Part shown: positions 34,927 through 43,514 of the stretch, piece after piece | Position numbering within the stretch: position 1 is the stretch's first letter | How the letters are laid out: each line of letters starts with the position of its first letter | Source: Bradyrhizobium sp. B124 | GTDB lineage: Bacteria > Pseudomonadota > Alphaproteobacteria > Rhizobiales > Xanthobacteraceae | Reading direction: 5' to 3' | NCBI RefSeq assembly: GCF_038967635.1 | Contig: NZ_CP152413.1 | Span: forward strand, 2,356,001 to 2,420,000 | DNA length: 64,000 nucleotides | Translations under genes and position numbers: made by a program | Notes under the pieces: generated by a model | Databases searched by the model: none | What the model was told of the DNA's origin: nothing | The model's input: only the letters and a program-made list of their open reading frames with translations

Positions 34927-35306
34927 GGCCTGTCCCTGTCGTCTCTGCCGGGCTTCACCGGCGGACCGTTCGCCCAGCCAATCACGAAACTGGTTAACGA
35001 ATTGTTGTCGGGATGATCGGCAAAACCGCCCGATTCTGGACAATTTCCGGACACAATCGGCCCTCGGCGGCAGGAATTTCGAGTACCCATAAGGCCTTAT
35101 GGCGCAAAGCTGTTAACGATGATTAAGAAAGTATTAATCGCAAGCATTTCATTCGCATCGCTCTCCCAATAGGATGTTTGCGGATGTAGCGGACAAGCCG
35201 CCGAGGGGGCGCTTGCGCTCCGCTTGTGGGCACCGGCTTCGAGCTTGCGCGGGGACGTTTCGCAGGCTCGCCGACGCGTAAAGTAGTGAGAGGGCTCAGA
35301 CTGAAC
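34927..35306. other. Divergent regulatory region of the Hpt gene and giant coiled-coil gene
   Basis: These 380 bases hold no gene. They contain an unusually AT-rich patch (35100-35170) for this genome with a CtrA-type site (separate entry), and a GATTC (GANTC methylation) site near 35033. Both are features of cell-cycle-controlled promoters. Confidence 0.5.
35113..35137. promoter_or_regulatory. CtrA-type binding site upstream of the giant coiled-coil gene
   Basis: TTAA occurs three times in 25 bases (35113, 35123, 35134). The last two give TTAA-N7-TTAA exactly, the core of the CtrA consensus TTAA-N7-TTAAC. The first pair is spaced by six. The site is about 170 bases upstream of the ATG at 35307. 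By eye only. Confidence 0.5.
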
Positions 35307-38300
35307 ATGGCGAACACTCCCAAGAAGGTCAAAGATCCCACCGAAGTCGCGCTTTCTGCCATCCAGGAAGCCCTCAACATCGGCGAGCAAGGCGCGGAGA
35401 GCCGCAGCTCCCTCAACGAAGGCGCCGCGGCGCCGAGCCTGCCGCCTTCAGCTCCGGATTTTTCAGCCGCATCGTTCGAGTCCCGTACGAATACCGATCG
35501 TTCGGTGTTCGAGCCGATCGAGGAACCGCGCGCGCCGCGCCGCGCCGCCAATGATGATCGCGAGACCATCGGCCAGATGCTGCAGACGCTGCAGGGAGGG
35601 CGCGCCCGCAACGCCTTTACGCTGTTCTTCGTCTGCTCCGGCGCTTGGCTGCTCGGCGGCGTCATCCTCACCGTCGCGTTCTGGCCGGCCCTACAGGCTT
35701 CGATGGCCCAGGGCACCGGCGTCCTGGTGCTCGCCGGCCTCGCCGCGCTGTTCGCCGTTCCGGTGCTGCTGTTCTATTATCTCGCCAGCCTCGCCTCGCA
35801 CGGTCAGCGCATGCAGATGATCGCGCAATCGATGGCGCAGGTCGCGATGCGATTCTCCGAGCCGGAAAACGCCGCCGCCGATTCCATGGTGACGGTCGGC
35901 CAGGCGATCCGCCGCGAGGTCGCGGCGATGGGCGACGGTGTCGAACGCGCGATCGCGCGCGCCGGCGAACTCGAGACCCTGGTTGCCAACGAGGTGGCGG
36001 CGCTGGAACGCGCCTATTCCGACAATGAAGTGCGCATCCGCGCGCTGCTGCAGGACATCGCCCACCAGCGCGACAATCTGGTCGGCCAGGCCGAGCAGGT
36101 GCGCAGCGCGATCTCCGGCGTGCAGATCGACCTGCGCCATGACATCGCGCTGATCTCGGACGCGATTGCCTCGCGCGTCGACGAGGTCGCCAAGAGCATC
36201 ACCGGCGCGCTGGAAGAGCGCGGCCAGCACATCACGACCGCACTGAGCCATGCCGGCGACAACATGATCCTCGCGCTCGGCGAGCGCGGCGGCGACCTGC
36301 TCGACCGCCTCGAGGAAGCCAGCGCCGAGACCACGCGCGCGGTGATGGACGCCTCCGAGCGGCTCACCACCAGCCTCAACTTCAAGACCGGCCACGTCCA
36401 TGACGAGTTCGTCGATCTCGCCGATCGCGTCCACGAGATGCTGAACGAACGCGTCGACCGCATCACCGGCGAGTTCGAGCAGCGTTCGTCTGCGATCGTC
36501 GACGGCATCTCCGACCGCACCGAAGAGGTTCACGACTCCCTGAAGAATTCCGCCGACTCGCTGCTGCTCGAGCTCGAGCTGCGCAGCAACGACCTCGTCA
36601 GCAAGATCGACGACGCCGGCAACCGCCTCGCCGGCCAGATCATGACGTCCGGCGACAGGGCGAGCGAGGCGCTCGACGTCACCGTCAATTCGCTGGTCGC
36701 CAAGGTGGTGGGCCAGACCGAGACCGCGCACGACTCGCTGTCGCTGCAGATGAGCGCGTTCGACGACCTGGTGAAGAACCACGGCAGCGAGCTCGCCGAG
36801 AAGTTCGCCCGCGACTCCGGCACGCTGGGCGCGCTGATCACCCGCCACATCTCGGAATTCGACCGCACCGTGAAGACGTTCGGCGGCGACATCGTCGAGC
36901 GCATGGGCCAGCGGACCCAGGACATCGCCGACAGCCTGAAGACCTATGTCGACACCTTCGACAATCGCGTCACCACGAATAGCGGCGAGATCACCGCTTC
37001 GCTCGACCAGCGCCTGCTGCAGTTCGAAACCACGCTCGGCAGCCGCGTCACCCATCTCGACGCCTCGCTGACCGACAAGCTGTCGTCGTTCGACAATTCG
37101 CTCGCCACCAAGATCGGCACGTTCGACGGCCGCCTGCAGTCGCTGGATGACGCGATCGACGGCCGCATGCGGACGCTCGAAGTCACCTTCGAGAGCCGCG
37201 CCAAGTCGGTCACCGACACCATCGACGGCCATCTCGGCACGCTCGCGACCCAGCTGACCGAAGGCGCCACCCAGGCGATCCACTCGATCGACTCGCGCCT
37301 CGGCCTGCTCACCACCACCCTGACCGAGGGCACCGTGCAGGCGATCGCCGCGGTCGACCATCGCATCAACGGCGTCACCGAAACCATCGACGGCCATAGC
37401 AACCGCCTGGTCGACACCATCAACGGCCACAGCACTCGCCTCGCCGATACCATCAACGGTCACAACAGCCGCCTCGTCGAGACCATCAGTGGCCATAGTT
37501 CGAACGTGACCGACACCATCTCGGCGCGCTTCGCCGATATCCAGCAGGGCATCGAGAGCCGCGTCGGCGTCATCGCCGGAGACATCGACACCCGCGTCGC
37601 GCAGTTCGAGGACCTGCTGGGCTCGCGCGTCGAGGCCGTCGCCGGCCGCATCGAGAGCAGCGGCCGCCAGGCGAGCGAGGACCTGATGTCCCGCGCCGAA
37701 ATGTTGTCGTCGAGCATCAAGTCCCATGTCGAGGACGCCGAGCGCTCGCTGACCAACCTCGTGGTCAACACCAGCGAAACCATCCAGACCGGCGCGCGCA
37801 CCGCGCAGCAGGCGCTGCTCACTGTGTCCGCGGATGTCGGCAACCAGCTGAAGCAGAGCTCCGCCGAGGTCGAGAGCGTGCTGACCGCGGTCGGCACCAG
37901 CGCCGCTAACTCGATCCTCACCAGTGCCCGCGACGCCCAGGTCTCGCTGGTCTCCGCATCCGGCGACGTCGCCTCGCAGATCAAGGCGCTGTCGGAGGAC
38001 GTCGAGCGCACGCTGCAGGCGGCCGGTAGCGCCACCGCAGCCTCGGTGCTGTCCGGCGCCCGCGACGCGCAGACCACGCTGGTCTCGGCCTCGATCGAAG
38101 CCGCAAGCCAGGTCAAGTCGCTGGCCGCTGACGTCGAGCAATCGCTGTCGATGTCCGGCTCGGCGGCCGCCGAAGCGATCATGACCGGTGCCCGCGAGGC
38201 CCAGACCACGCTGATCGCGACGTCGGCCGACATCACGGGTCAGGTGAAGTCGCTCGCCAGCGACGTCGAGCGCTCGCTCTCGATGGCCGGCTCCGCGACC

Positions 38301-41237
38301 GCGGAAGCCGTCGTCGCCTCTGCCCGCGAAGCCCAGAGCACGCTGGCCGGCGCGTCGACCGAAGCCACCAACCTCGTCCGCACGCTCGCGGCCGACATGC
38401 AGCACTCGCTCTCGACCGCCGGCACCGCGACCGCGGAAGCCGTCGTCGCCTCCGCCCGCGAGGCCCAGAACACGCTGGCTGGTGCGTCGACCGACGCCAC
38501 CAATCTGGTCCGCACCCTGTCGGCCGACATCGAGCGCTCGCTGTCGATGGCAGGCTCCGCCACCGCGGAAGCCGTCGTCGCCGCCGCGCGCGAGGCCCAG
38601 AGCACGCTGGCCGGTGCATCCACCGAGGCCACCGATCTGGTCCGCACGCTCGCGGCCGACATGGAGCGATCGCTCTCGATGGCCGGCTCCGCCACCGCGG
38701 AATCGATCACATCAGGCGCGCGTGAAGCCCAGAGCATGCTGGTCAATGCATCGACTGAGTCTGCGACAAAGGTGACGGCGCTTGCCGCCGATATCCAGCG
38801 CGCGCTGTCGATGGCCGGTTCCGGCACCGTCGAGGTGCTGACGGCCGGCGCTCGCGAGGCGCAGAACACCCTCGTCACCGCGTCGACCGAAGCGGCCAAC
38901 CACGTCAAGTCGCTGGCAGCCGATGTCGAGCGCACCCTGACGTCGGTCGGCACCAACACCGCGCAGACGATCCTCGGCAGCGCCCGCGATGCCCAGAACT
39001 CGTTCGTGGCGACCTCCAACGAGGCCGCAACCCAGATCCGCGCGATCTCGGTCGAGATCGAGCGCTCGCTGACCACGACCAGCGCGGAGACTGCACAGAC
39101 CATCCTGGGCAGCGCCCGCGAGGCCCAAAGCTCGTTTGCGGCGACCTCCGCCGATGCCGCCGCCCAGATCCGCACGCTCTCGACCGACATCGAGCGCGCG
39201 CTGGGTTCGGTCACGGCCAAGACCACCGACAACATCCAGACCTCTGCGCAGAACGCACAGGCTGCGCTGGTCAACATGTCCAATGAGGTCACGACCAAGG
39301 TCAAGACGACCTCCGCCGACATCGAACGTTCGGTGCTGTCCGCTTCCAGCGCATTCGGCTCGGCGATGACCGGCAAGACCGACGAGATCGTCACCTATGT
39401 GCAGCAGCAGACCGAGCGGCTGTCGCAGATGGTCGACGGCCGCCGCGGCTCGCTGGTCGAGGCGCTGACCGCCAAGACCACGCAGCTGTCGAACGACATG
39501 GATCGCGCCACCGCGGACGCGCTGAAGGCGATCGAAACCCGCGGCCTCGCCTTCTCGCAGTCGATGGCGGCGCACGGCGGCGATGTCGCGCGCAACATCA
39601 CCTCGGCCGGCGATCAGGCGACCGGCGCGGTGGCGAAGTCGCTCAAGGAGCTCGAGCAGGCCTCGCGCGCGGCGATCGACCAGTCGCGCCAGGTCTCGAT
39701 CTCGGCCGTCACGGAGATGCAGGAGACCAGCAAGATCCTGCGCACCGATACGGTGGCGCTGTTCGAGCGGCTGCGCGAGGGCAACATCCTGCTGCAGGAA
39801 GTGTTGACCGGCGCCCACGACAACCTCAACTCGCTGGAGCGCGCGCTGGTGACCCGCGTGGCCGACTTCGTGTCCGCCATGAACGACGTCACCTCGCGCA
39901 ACGGCGTGGCGACCCAGACGCTGGAAGACCAGCTCACGGTGTTCAACAGCAAGACCGGCAAGGCGCTGGAAGATCTCGGCGCGCTGTCGAGCCAGTTCGA
40001 GACCCATGGCAAGGCGCTGATCGAGGCGGCTGCCGTGGTCGAGCAGGCCAACCGCTCGACGACGGCCTCCGTCAGCGAGCGCAAGTCGGCGCTGGAATCG
40101 CTGGTCACCACCATCGACCTGCGCACCACCGATCTCGACCAGCGGCTGTCGCGCTTCACCGGTCTGCTCGATGAATCGCTCGGCGCTGCCGAGGAACGCG
40201 CCCGCGACATCGCACGCGTGGTGGCGGAGACCGCAGGCGCCGGTTCGGCTGCGATCAGCAAGCAGTTCGAGGCGGTGCGCATGGCCGCCGAGAACGAGCG
40301 TCAGCAGACCGTCGACGCCATGAGCGAACTCTACCAGCAGAGCAACGCCGAGACCGACGCGATGTTCAAGGAATCGACGGAGAAGTTCTCCGCGATGGTC
40401 ACGGCGATGAAGCAGATGGCGAGCGAGATGCACAGCGAGCTCGAGGCCACCCGCAACGAGCTGCGCCGCGGCGTGCTGGAAATGCCTCAGGAGGCCGCCG
40501 AAAACACTGCGCAGATGCGCAAGGTGATCGTCGACCAGATCGAGGCCCTGGCCGAGCTGAACCGCATCGTCGCCCATCACGGCCGCGGGCTCGACGTGGT
40601 CTCGTCCAACCGCGCCAGCGTCCGCCACGAGGAGCCGGTGATGGCTGCCGCCGGCGGCCGCGGCGACGTGCGCATGCGCGACAGCGTGCGCGACAATGGC
40701 AACAGCGCCTCGACGCTGCCGCCGCCGGATCTCGGCATGGCGACCTCGCGCCGCACCGAGGCCCCGCCGGTCAGCCCGGCCGGCCCCAACAACGGCGATG
40801 GCTGGCTGTCCGACCTGCTCAACCGCAGTGACGCGCCGCCGCCCGCCCCGCAGAACCGCGACGCCCAGCAGCGCCCGCGTCCGCAGCAGCAGCCGGCCGC
40901 CAATCCGCTGGAATCGCTGTCGCTCGACATCGGCCGGCTGATGGACCGCACGCTTGCGGCCGAGATGTGGGATCGCTACCAGCGCGGCGAGAACAAGGCG
41001 TTCTCCAAGCGCCTCTACACGCCGGCCGGCCAGAAGGCCTTCGATGAGGTGGCCCGCAAGTACCGCGCCGACCGCGGCTTCAAGCAGACGGTCGACCGCT
41101 ACATCGCGGAGTTCGAGCGCCTGCTCGACGAAGTCGCCCGCGAAGGCCGCGGCCAGCAGGAGCTGAGCAGCCACCTGACCTCGGAAACCGGGCTGGTCTA
41201 CACCCTGCTCGCCCACGCCGCGGGACGGCTGGGGTAA
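35307..41237 (+). CDS. Giant membrane-anchored coiled-coil protein, probable Growth Pole Ring (GPR/RgsE) homologue
   Basis: 1,976 residues. The N-terminal 100 residues are low complexity and cytoplasmic. Two hydrophobic helices follow (about 103-125 and 138-162). The rest is almost all coiled coil, built on an 11-residue (hendecad) period. It includes TINGHSTRLAD-type tandem units and twelve 44-residue repeats (residues 829-1356). The C-terminal 110 residues (WDRYQRGENKAFSKRLYTPA, FDEVARKYRADRGFKQTVDR) look like a folded, conserved end. Rhizobiales GPR of Agrobacterium and RgsE of Sinorhizobium are about 2,100-residue membrane-tethered proteins with apolipoprotein-like coils that form a ring at the growing pole. 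Size and layout match, so this is inferred to be their homologue. The ATG at 35307 was chosen over 35226 because the family-like sequence begins there. Confidence 0.85.
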   Translation: MANTPKKVKDPTEVALSAIQEALNIGEQGAESRSSLNEGAAAPSLPPSAPDFSAASFESRTNTDRSVFEPIEEPRAPRRAANDDRETIGQMLQTLQGGRARNAFTLFFVCSGAWLLGGVILTVAFWPALQASMAQGTGVLVLAGLAALFAVPVLLFYYLASLASHGQRMQMIAQSMAQVAMRFSEPENAAADSMVTVGQAIRREVAAMGDGVERAIARAGELETLVANEVAALERAYSDNEVRIRALLQDIAHQRDNLVGQAEQVRSAISGVQIDLRHDIALISDAIASRVDEVAKSITGALEERGQHITTALSHAGDNMILALGERGGDLLDRLEEASAETTRAVMDASERLTTSLNFKTGHVHDEFVDLADRVHEMLNERVDRITGEFEQRSSAIVDGISDRTEEVHDSLKNSADSLLLELELRSNDLVSKIDDAGNRLAGQIMTSGDRASEALDVTVNSLVAKVVGQTETAHDSLSLQMSAFDDLVKNHGSELAEKFARDSGTLGALITRHISEFDRTVKTFGGDIVERMGQRTQDIADSLKTYVDTFDNRVTTNSGEITASLDQRLLQFETTLGSRVTHLDASLTDKLSSFDNSLATKIGTFDGRLQSLDDAIDGRMRTLEVTFESRAKSVTDTIDGHLGTLATQLTEGATQAIHSIDSRLGLLTTTLTEGTVQAIAAVDHRINGVTETIDGHSNRLVDTINGHSTRLADTINGHNSRLVETISGHSSNVTDTISARFADIQQGIESRVGVIAGDIDTRVAQFEDLLGSRVEAVAGRIESSGRQASEDLMSRAEMLSSSIKSHVEDAERSLTNLVVNTSETIQTGARTAQQALLTVSADVGNQLKQSSAEVESVLTAVGTSAANSILTSARDAQVSLVSASGDVASQIKALSEDVERTLQAAGSATAASVLSGARDAQTTLVSASIEAASQVKSLAADVEQSLSMSGSAAAEAIMTGAREAQTTLIATSADITGQVKSLASDVERSLSMAGSATAEAVVASAREAQSTLAGASTEATNLVRTLAADMQHSLSTAGTATAEAVVASAREAQNTLAGASTDATNLVRTLSADIERSLSMAGSATAEAVVAAAREAQSTLAGASTEATDLVRTLAADMERSLSMAGSATAESITSGAREAQSMLVNASTESATKVTALAADIQRALSMAGSGTVEVLTAGAREAQNTLVTASTEAANHVKSLAADVERTLTSVGTNTAQTILGSARDAQNSFVATSNEAATQIRAISVEIERSLTTTSAETAQTILGSAREAQSSFAATSADAAAQIRTLSTDIERALGSVTAKTTDNIQTSAQNAQAALVNMSNEVTTKVKTTSADIERSVLSASSAFGSAMTGKTDEIVTYVQQQTERLSQMVDGRRGSLVEALTAKTTQLSNDMDRATADALKAIETRGLAFSQSMAAHGGDVARNITSAGDQATGAVAKSLKELEQASRAAIDQSRQVSISAVTEMQETSKILRTDTVALFERLREGNILLQEVLTGAHDNLNSLERALVTRVADFVSAMNDVTSRNGVATQTLEDQLTVFNSKTGKALEDLGALSSQFETHGKALIEAAAVVEQANRSTTASVSERKSALESLVTTIDLRTTDLDQRLSRFTGLLDESLGAAEERARDIARVVAETAGAGSAAISKQFEAVRMAAENERQQTVDAMSELYQQSNAETDAMFKESTEKFSAMVTAMKQMASEMHSELEATRNELRRGVLEMPQEAAENTAQMRKVIVDQIEALAELNRIVAHHGRGLDVVSSNRASVRHEEPVMAAAGGRGDVRMRDSVRDNGNSASTLPPPDLGMATSRRTEAPPVSPAGPNNGDGWLSDLLNRSDAPPPAPQNRDAQQRPRPQQQPAANPLESLSLDIGRLMDRTLAAEMWDRYQRGENKAFSKRLYTPAGQKAFDEVARKYRADRGFKQTVDRYIAEFERLLDEVAREGRGQQELSSHLTSETGLVYTLLAHAAGRLG
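37209..37790 (+). repeat. In-frame hendecad (33-bp) tandem repeats
   Basis: At least 17 consecutive 11-codon units stay in one phase here. Clear examples lie at 37374-37538: VTETIDGHSNR, LVDTINGHSTR, LADTINGHNSR, LVETISGHSSN and VTDTISARFAD. The phase continues upstream to about 36879 and downstream into the 44-residue repeats. Hendecads form straight or right-handed coiled coils rather than the left-handed heptad kind. Confidence 0.8.
37791..39374 (+). repeat. Twelve in-frame 132-bp repeats (44 aa each) in the giant coiled-coil gene
   Basis: Copies begin every 132 bases from 37791 to 39243 without a single insertion or deletion. The unit opens (G/S)AREAQ(S/N/T)(T/S)L, continues AGASTEATNLVRTLAADM and ends ERSLSMAGSATAE. 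44 residues equal four hendecads, so the repeat keeps the coil phase. Copies 5-7 are nearly identical at DNA level, which suggests recent duplication or gene conversion. Confidence 0.92.
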
Positions 41238-41263
41238 GCGTTCGAACCATCGCAGACCACGAG

Positions 41264-41292
41264 ACGGAGGCAGCGATGCCTCCGTTTTGCTT
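41264..41292 (+). terminator. Intrinsic terminator after the giant coiled-coil gene
   Basis: A 9-bp stem ACGGAGGCA/TGCCTCCGT (41264-41272 with 41277-41285) has a GCGA tetraloop and is followed by TTTGCTTTT. It lies 27 bases after the stop codon. Confidence 0.8.
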
Positions 41293-41343
41293 TTGACCGA
41301 CGCAAGACTAAGTTTTGCGGGAGAACGAGCGGGGAGGGTTCAG

Positions 41344-41706
41344 ATGGTGCTCGCACGCTGGTGCCCCATCGTCGCGCTGACGATGCTCGGGACGATCGGG
41401 GTGGCCGCGATTGCGACGGCGGACCCGATCCAGCCGTCCAAAATCCGGACCATCAAAATACAGGAGCCGAACAAGCCGGCAGCCGACACGCCCCTCGTTC
41501 GAACGACGCCCGTCCGGCCGGCCGGCGGTGAGACTCGCGATGCGTCCGGTCGCGAATGGCCGGCGACGAACGGCGTCGTCGATGCGGCATCCGATCCCCA
41601 CCGCGTGCGCAGCCTGACGATTCACTCCGAGCAGACGTATCCGGACGACCGCTATCGCCGCTTCGTTCCTGAAGCAGCCGAGCCATCTGGGGCAGCGCCC
41701 CAGTAG
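41344..41706 (+). CDS. Exported hypothetical protein
   Basis: 120 residues with a signal peptide (WCPIVALTMLGTIGVAAIAT, ADP). The mature chain is Pro/Arg-rich and probably unstructured (KIRTIKIQEPNKPAADTPLV, SLTIHSEQTYPDDRYRRFVP). GGAGGG lies upstream of the ATG at 41344. The frame extends back to 41287 within the terminator, which is not used. No domain recognised. It is convergent with the mla operon. Confidence 0.65.
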   Translation: MVLARWCPIVALTMLGTIGVAAIATADPIQPSKIRTIKIQEPNKPAADTPLVRTTPVRPAGGETRDASGREWPATNGVVDAASDPHRVRSLTIHSEQTYPDDRYRRFVPEAAEPSGAAPQ

Positions 41707-41744
41707 GACTCGACGATCGTCAGGACGAACGGAGGGCGCGTAGC

Positions 41745-42620
41745 CTATTGCTGCCGGCGCCGCGGCCCGGCCGGTGCTGCGGCCGGAGCCGGCGCGGGCT
41801 CGGGTGCGGCGTTGTTGCTGCCGCCGAAAATCACCCGGCTCGGGTTGCGGTCGAAATTGTTCACGGCGCGGCTGATGTCGGACAGCGTGCGGCGGCCGTC
41901 GTTGATCAGGAGATTGGACCGCTTGTCGACGTTGTCGGCGAGCTCGCGGATCGACTTCACCATCAGGTTCAGCTCGCTGCCATTGTTGCCGCCCGCGATC
42001 GCATTGAGGCCCAGCATCAGATTGTCGGCCTTGCCCATCACGCCGTCGACCTTGAGCATGACGTTGTCGATCTTCTCGGAATTGCGCGCCAAGGCCTGGG
42101 TGAAGACCTCGAGATTCTTCAGCGAATTCTTCACCGACTGCTGATTGTCGGCGACGATGCGGTTGACGTTTTGCAGGGTGGCGCGGATCGCCTCGGTGAC
42201 GTCCTGCAGCGCATTCGGGTCGGCGGTCAGAACCGGGATGCCGTCCTCATCCAGCGGCACCGGCGGGGCGGCCTCCTCGCCGCCCTTCAGCGAGATCGCG
42301 GCGACGCCGGTGAGGCCCTGGAATTCGAGGCCGACCAGGGTGTCCTTGCGCAGCGGTGCGTTGTTCTCGATCATCGCCAGCGCGACCACGCGTCGCGGGT
42401 TGTCGAGCTTGACGGAGACCACCTCCCCTATCCGGATACCGTTAAAATTGACATTGCCGCCATTGCGCAGGCCCGACGCCGGCCCCTCGAAGATCACCCG
42501 CAAGGGGCTGCGCTGCTTGGTGGTGTGCAGGCTCTGGAACCACAGCACGAAGCCGAACGCCGCGGCGATTACCGCCAGCGTGAAAGCCCCGATCAAGACG
42601 TAGTTCGCCCGCGTTTCCAT
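41745..42620 (-). CDS. mlaD: MlaD-type lipid-transfer protein (MCE domain)
   Basis: 291 residues. One N-terminal membrane helix (YVLIGAFTLAVIAAAFGFVL) is followed by an MCE domain (about residues 38-115, RVIFEGPASGLRNGGNVNFN and GIRIGEVVSVKLD). A helical region then ends in a Pro/Ala-rich tail (APEPAPAPAAAPAG). MCE proteins form hexameric rings that move phospholipids between membranes. It is the third gene of mlaE-mlaF-mlaD. The gap before it holds a dispersed repeat. ATG 42620 is preferred to the TTG one codon upstream. Confidence 0.9.
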   Translation of the reverse strand: METRANYVLIGAFTLAVIAAAFGFVLWFQSLHTTKQRSPLRVIFEGPASGLRNGGNVNFNGIRIGEVVSVKLDNPRRVVALAMIENNAPLRKDTLVGLEFQGLTGVAAISLKGGEEAAPPVPLDEDGIPVLTADPNALQDVTEAIRATLQNVNRIVADNQQSVKNSLKNLEVFTQALARNSEKIDNVMLKVDGVMGKADNLMLGLNAIAGGNNGSELNLMVKSIRELADNVDKRSNLLINDGRRTLSDISRAVNNFDRNPSRVIFGGSNNAAPEPAPAPAAAPAGPRRRQQ

Positions 42621-42695
42621 CAATTGCTCGCGTTCATTGCTCTTGGGCGCTCGCGCAGTCGGCCTGCGTTCGAGCCCGTCGAATTCCCTGTTGGC

Positions 42696-42740
42696 GCATG
42701 ATCTCGTCCGAAAACCGGCCTTTTCGTTTCGGGATCATGG
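42696..42740. repeat. Dispersed palindromic repeat between mlaF and mlaD
   Basis: GCATGATCTCGTCCGAAAAC faces TTTCGGGATCATG around a CGGCC centre. It belongs to the same family as 7861-7905. It ends one base before the mlaF stop codon, so it separates mlaF from mlaD in the transcript. Confidence 0.6.
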
Positions 42741-42741
42741 G

Positions 42742-43512
42742 CTAGGCCACAACGGCTCGGGCGCGCTTGCCGTTGAAATATTGCTGCAGCCAAGGATGCT
42801 GCGATGCCTTCATGTCGGCGATCGATCCTGCAGCAATGATCTTACCGTTCCCTAAAACGGCGATACGGTCGCACGCGGTGTATAGACTGTCGAGATCGTG
42901 GGTTACCATGAAAACGGTCAGCCCCAAAGTGCGCTGCAGGGTGCGCACCAGCTCGTCGAAATCGCCGGCGCCGATCGGATCGAGGCCCGACGTCGGCTCG
43001 TCGAGAAACACCAGCTCGGGATCGAGCGCGAGTGCGCGTGCCAGCGCGACGCGCTTGATCATGCCGCCGGACAGTTCCGACGGATAGCGATCGGCGACTT
43101 CAGGCTTCAGCCCGACCATCACCAGCTTCGCCACCACGATCTCGTCGAGCAGCCGCTGCGAGACCCGCAGATATTCGCGCGCCGGAAACTGGATGTTCTG
43201 GCGCACCGTGAGCGAGGAGAACAGCGCGCCCTGCTGGAACAGGACGCCCCAGCGCCGCTCGACGGCGCGGCGCTGCGCCGAGCTCGCGGCATCGAGATCG
43301 ACGCCGAATACTTCGATGCGGCCGGAGACCTTCGGCACGAGGCCGATGATGGTGCGCGTCAGCACCGATTTGCCGGCACCGGACGGGCCGACGAAGCCGA
43401 GAATCTCGCCGCGCTTGACGTCGAGATCGAGGCCGTCGAGCACACGCGTGGTGCCGAACTGGACCGTGATGTCGCGGACCCGGATGATGGCGTCGATGTC
43501 CTGCTCCGCCAT
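42742..43512 (-). CDS. mlaF: MlaF-type ABC transporter ATP-binding protein
   Basis: 256 residues. Walker A GFVGPSGAGKSVLTRTI, ABC signature LSGGMIKRVALARALA, Walker B LVFLDEPTSGLDP and the switch histidine MVTHDL are complete. The family-specific LFQQGALFSSLTVRQNI Q-loop marks the Mla/Ttg2A group. It powers phospholipid movement by the MlaE permease. The ATG at 43512 overlaps the region of the mlaE stop, so translation is probably coupled. A GTG at 43518 is the alternative start. Confidence 0.93.
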   Translation of the reverse strand: MAEQDIDAIIRVRDITVQFGTTRVLDGLDLDVKRGEILGFVGPSGAGKSVLTRTIIGLVPKVSGRIEVFGVDLDAASSAQRRAVERRWGVLFQQGALFSSLTVRQNIQFPAREYLRVSQRLLDEIVVAKLVMVGLKPEVADRYPSELSGGMIKRVALARALALDPELVFLDEPTSGLDPIGAGDFDELVRTLQRTLGLTVFMVTHDLDSLYTACDRIAVLGNGKIIAAGSIADMKASQHPWLQQYFNGKRARAVVA

Positions 43513-43514
43513 GA

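Noticed and set aside
35691..41216. Long reading frames of 904 and 834 codons on the minus strand inside the giant coiled-coil gene
   Set aside because: They are antisense shadows of a GC-rich repetitive gene, Arg/Gly/Asp-rich, with no domain. The plus-strand frame has clear structure.
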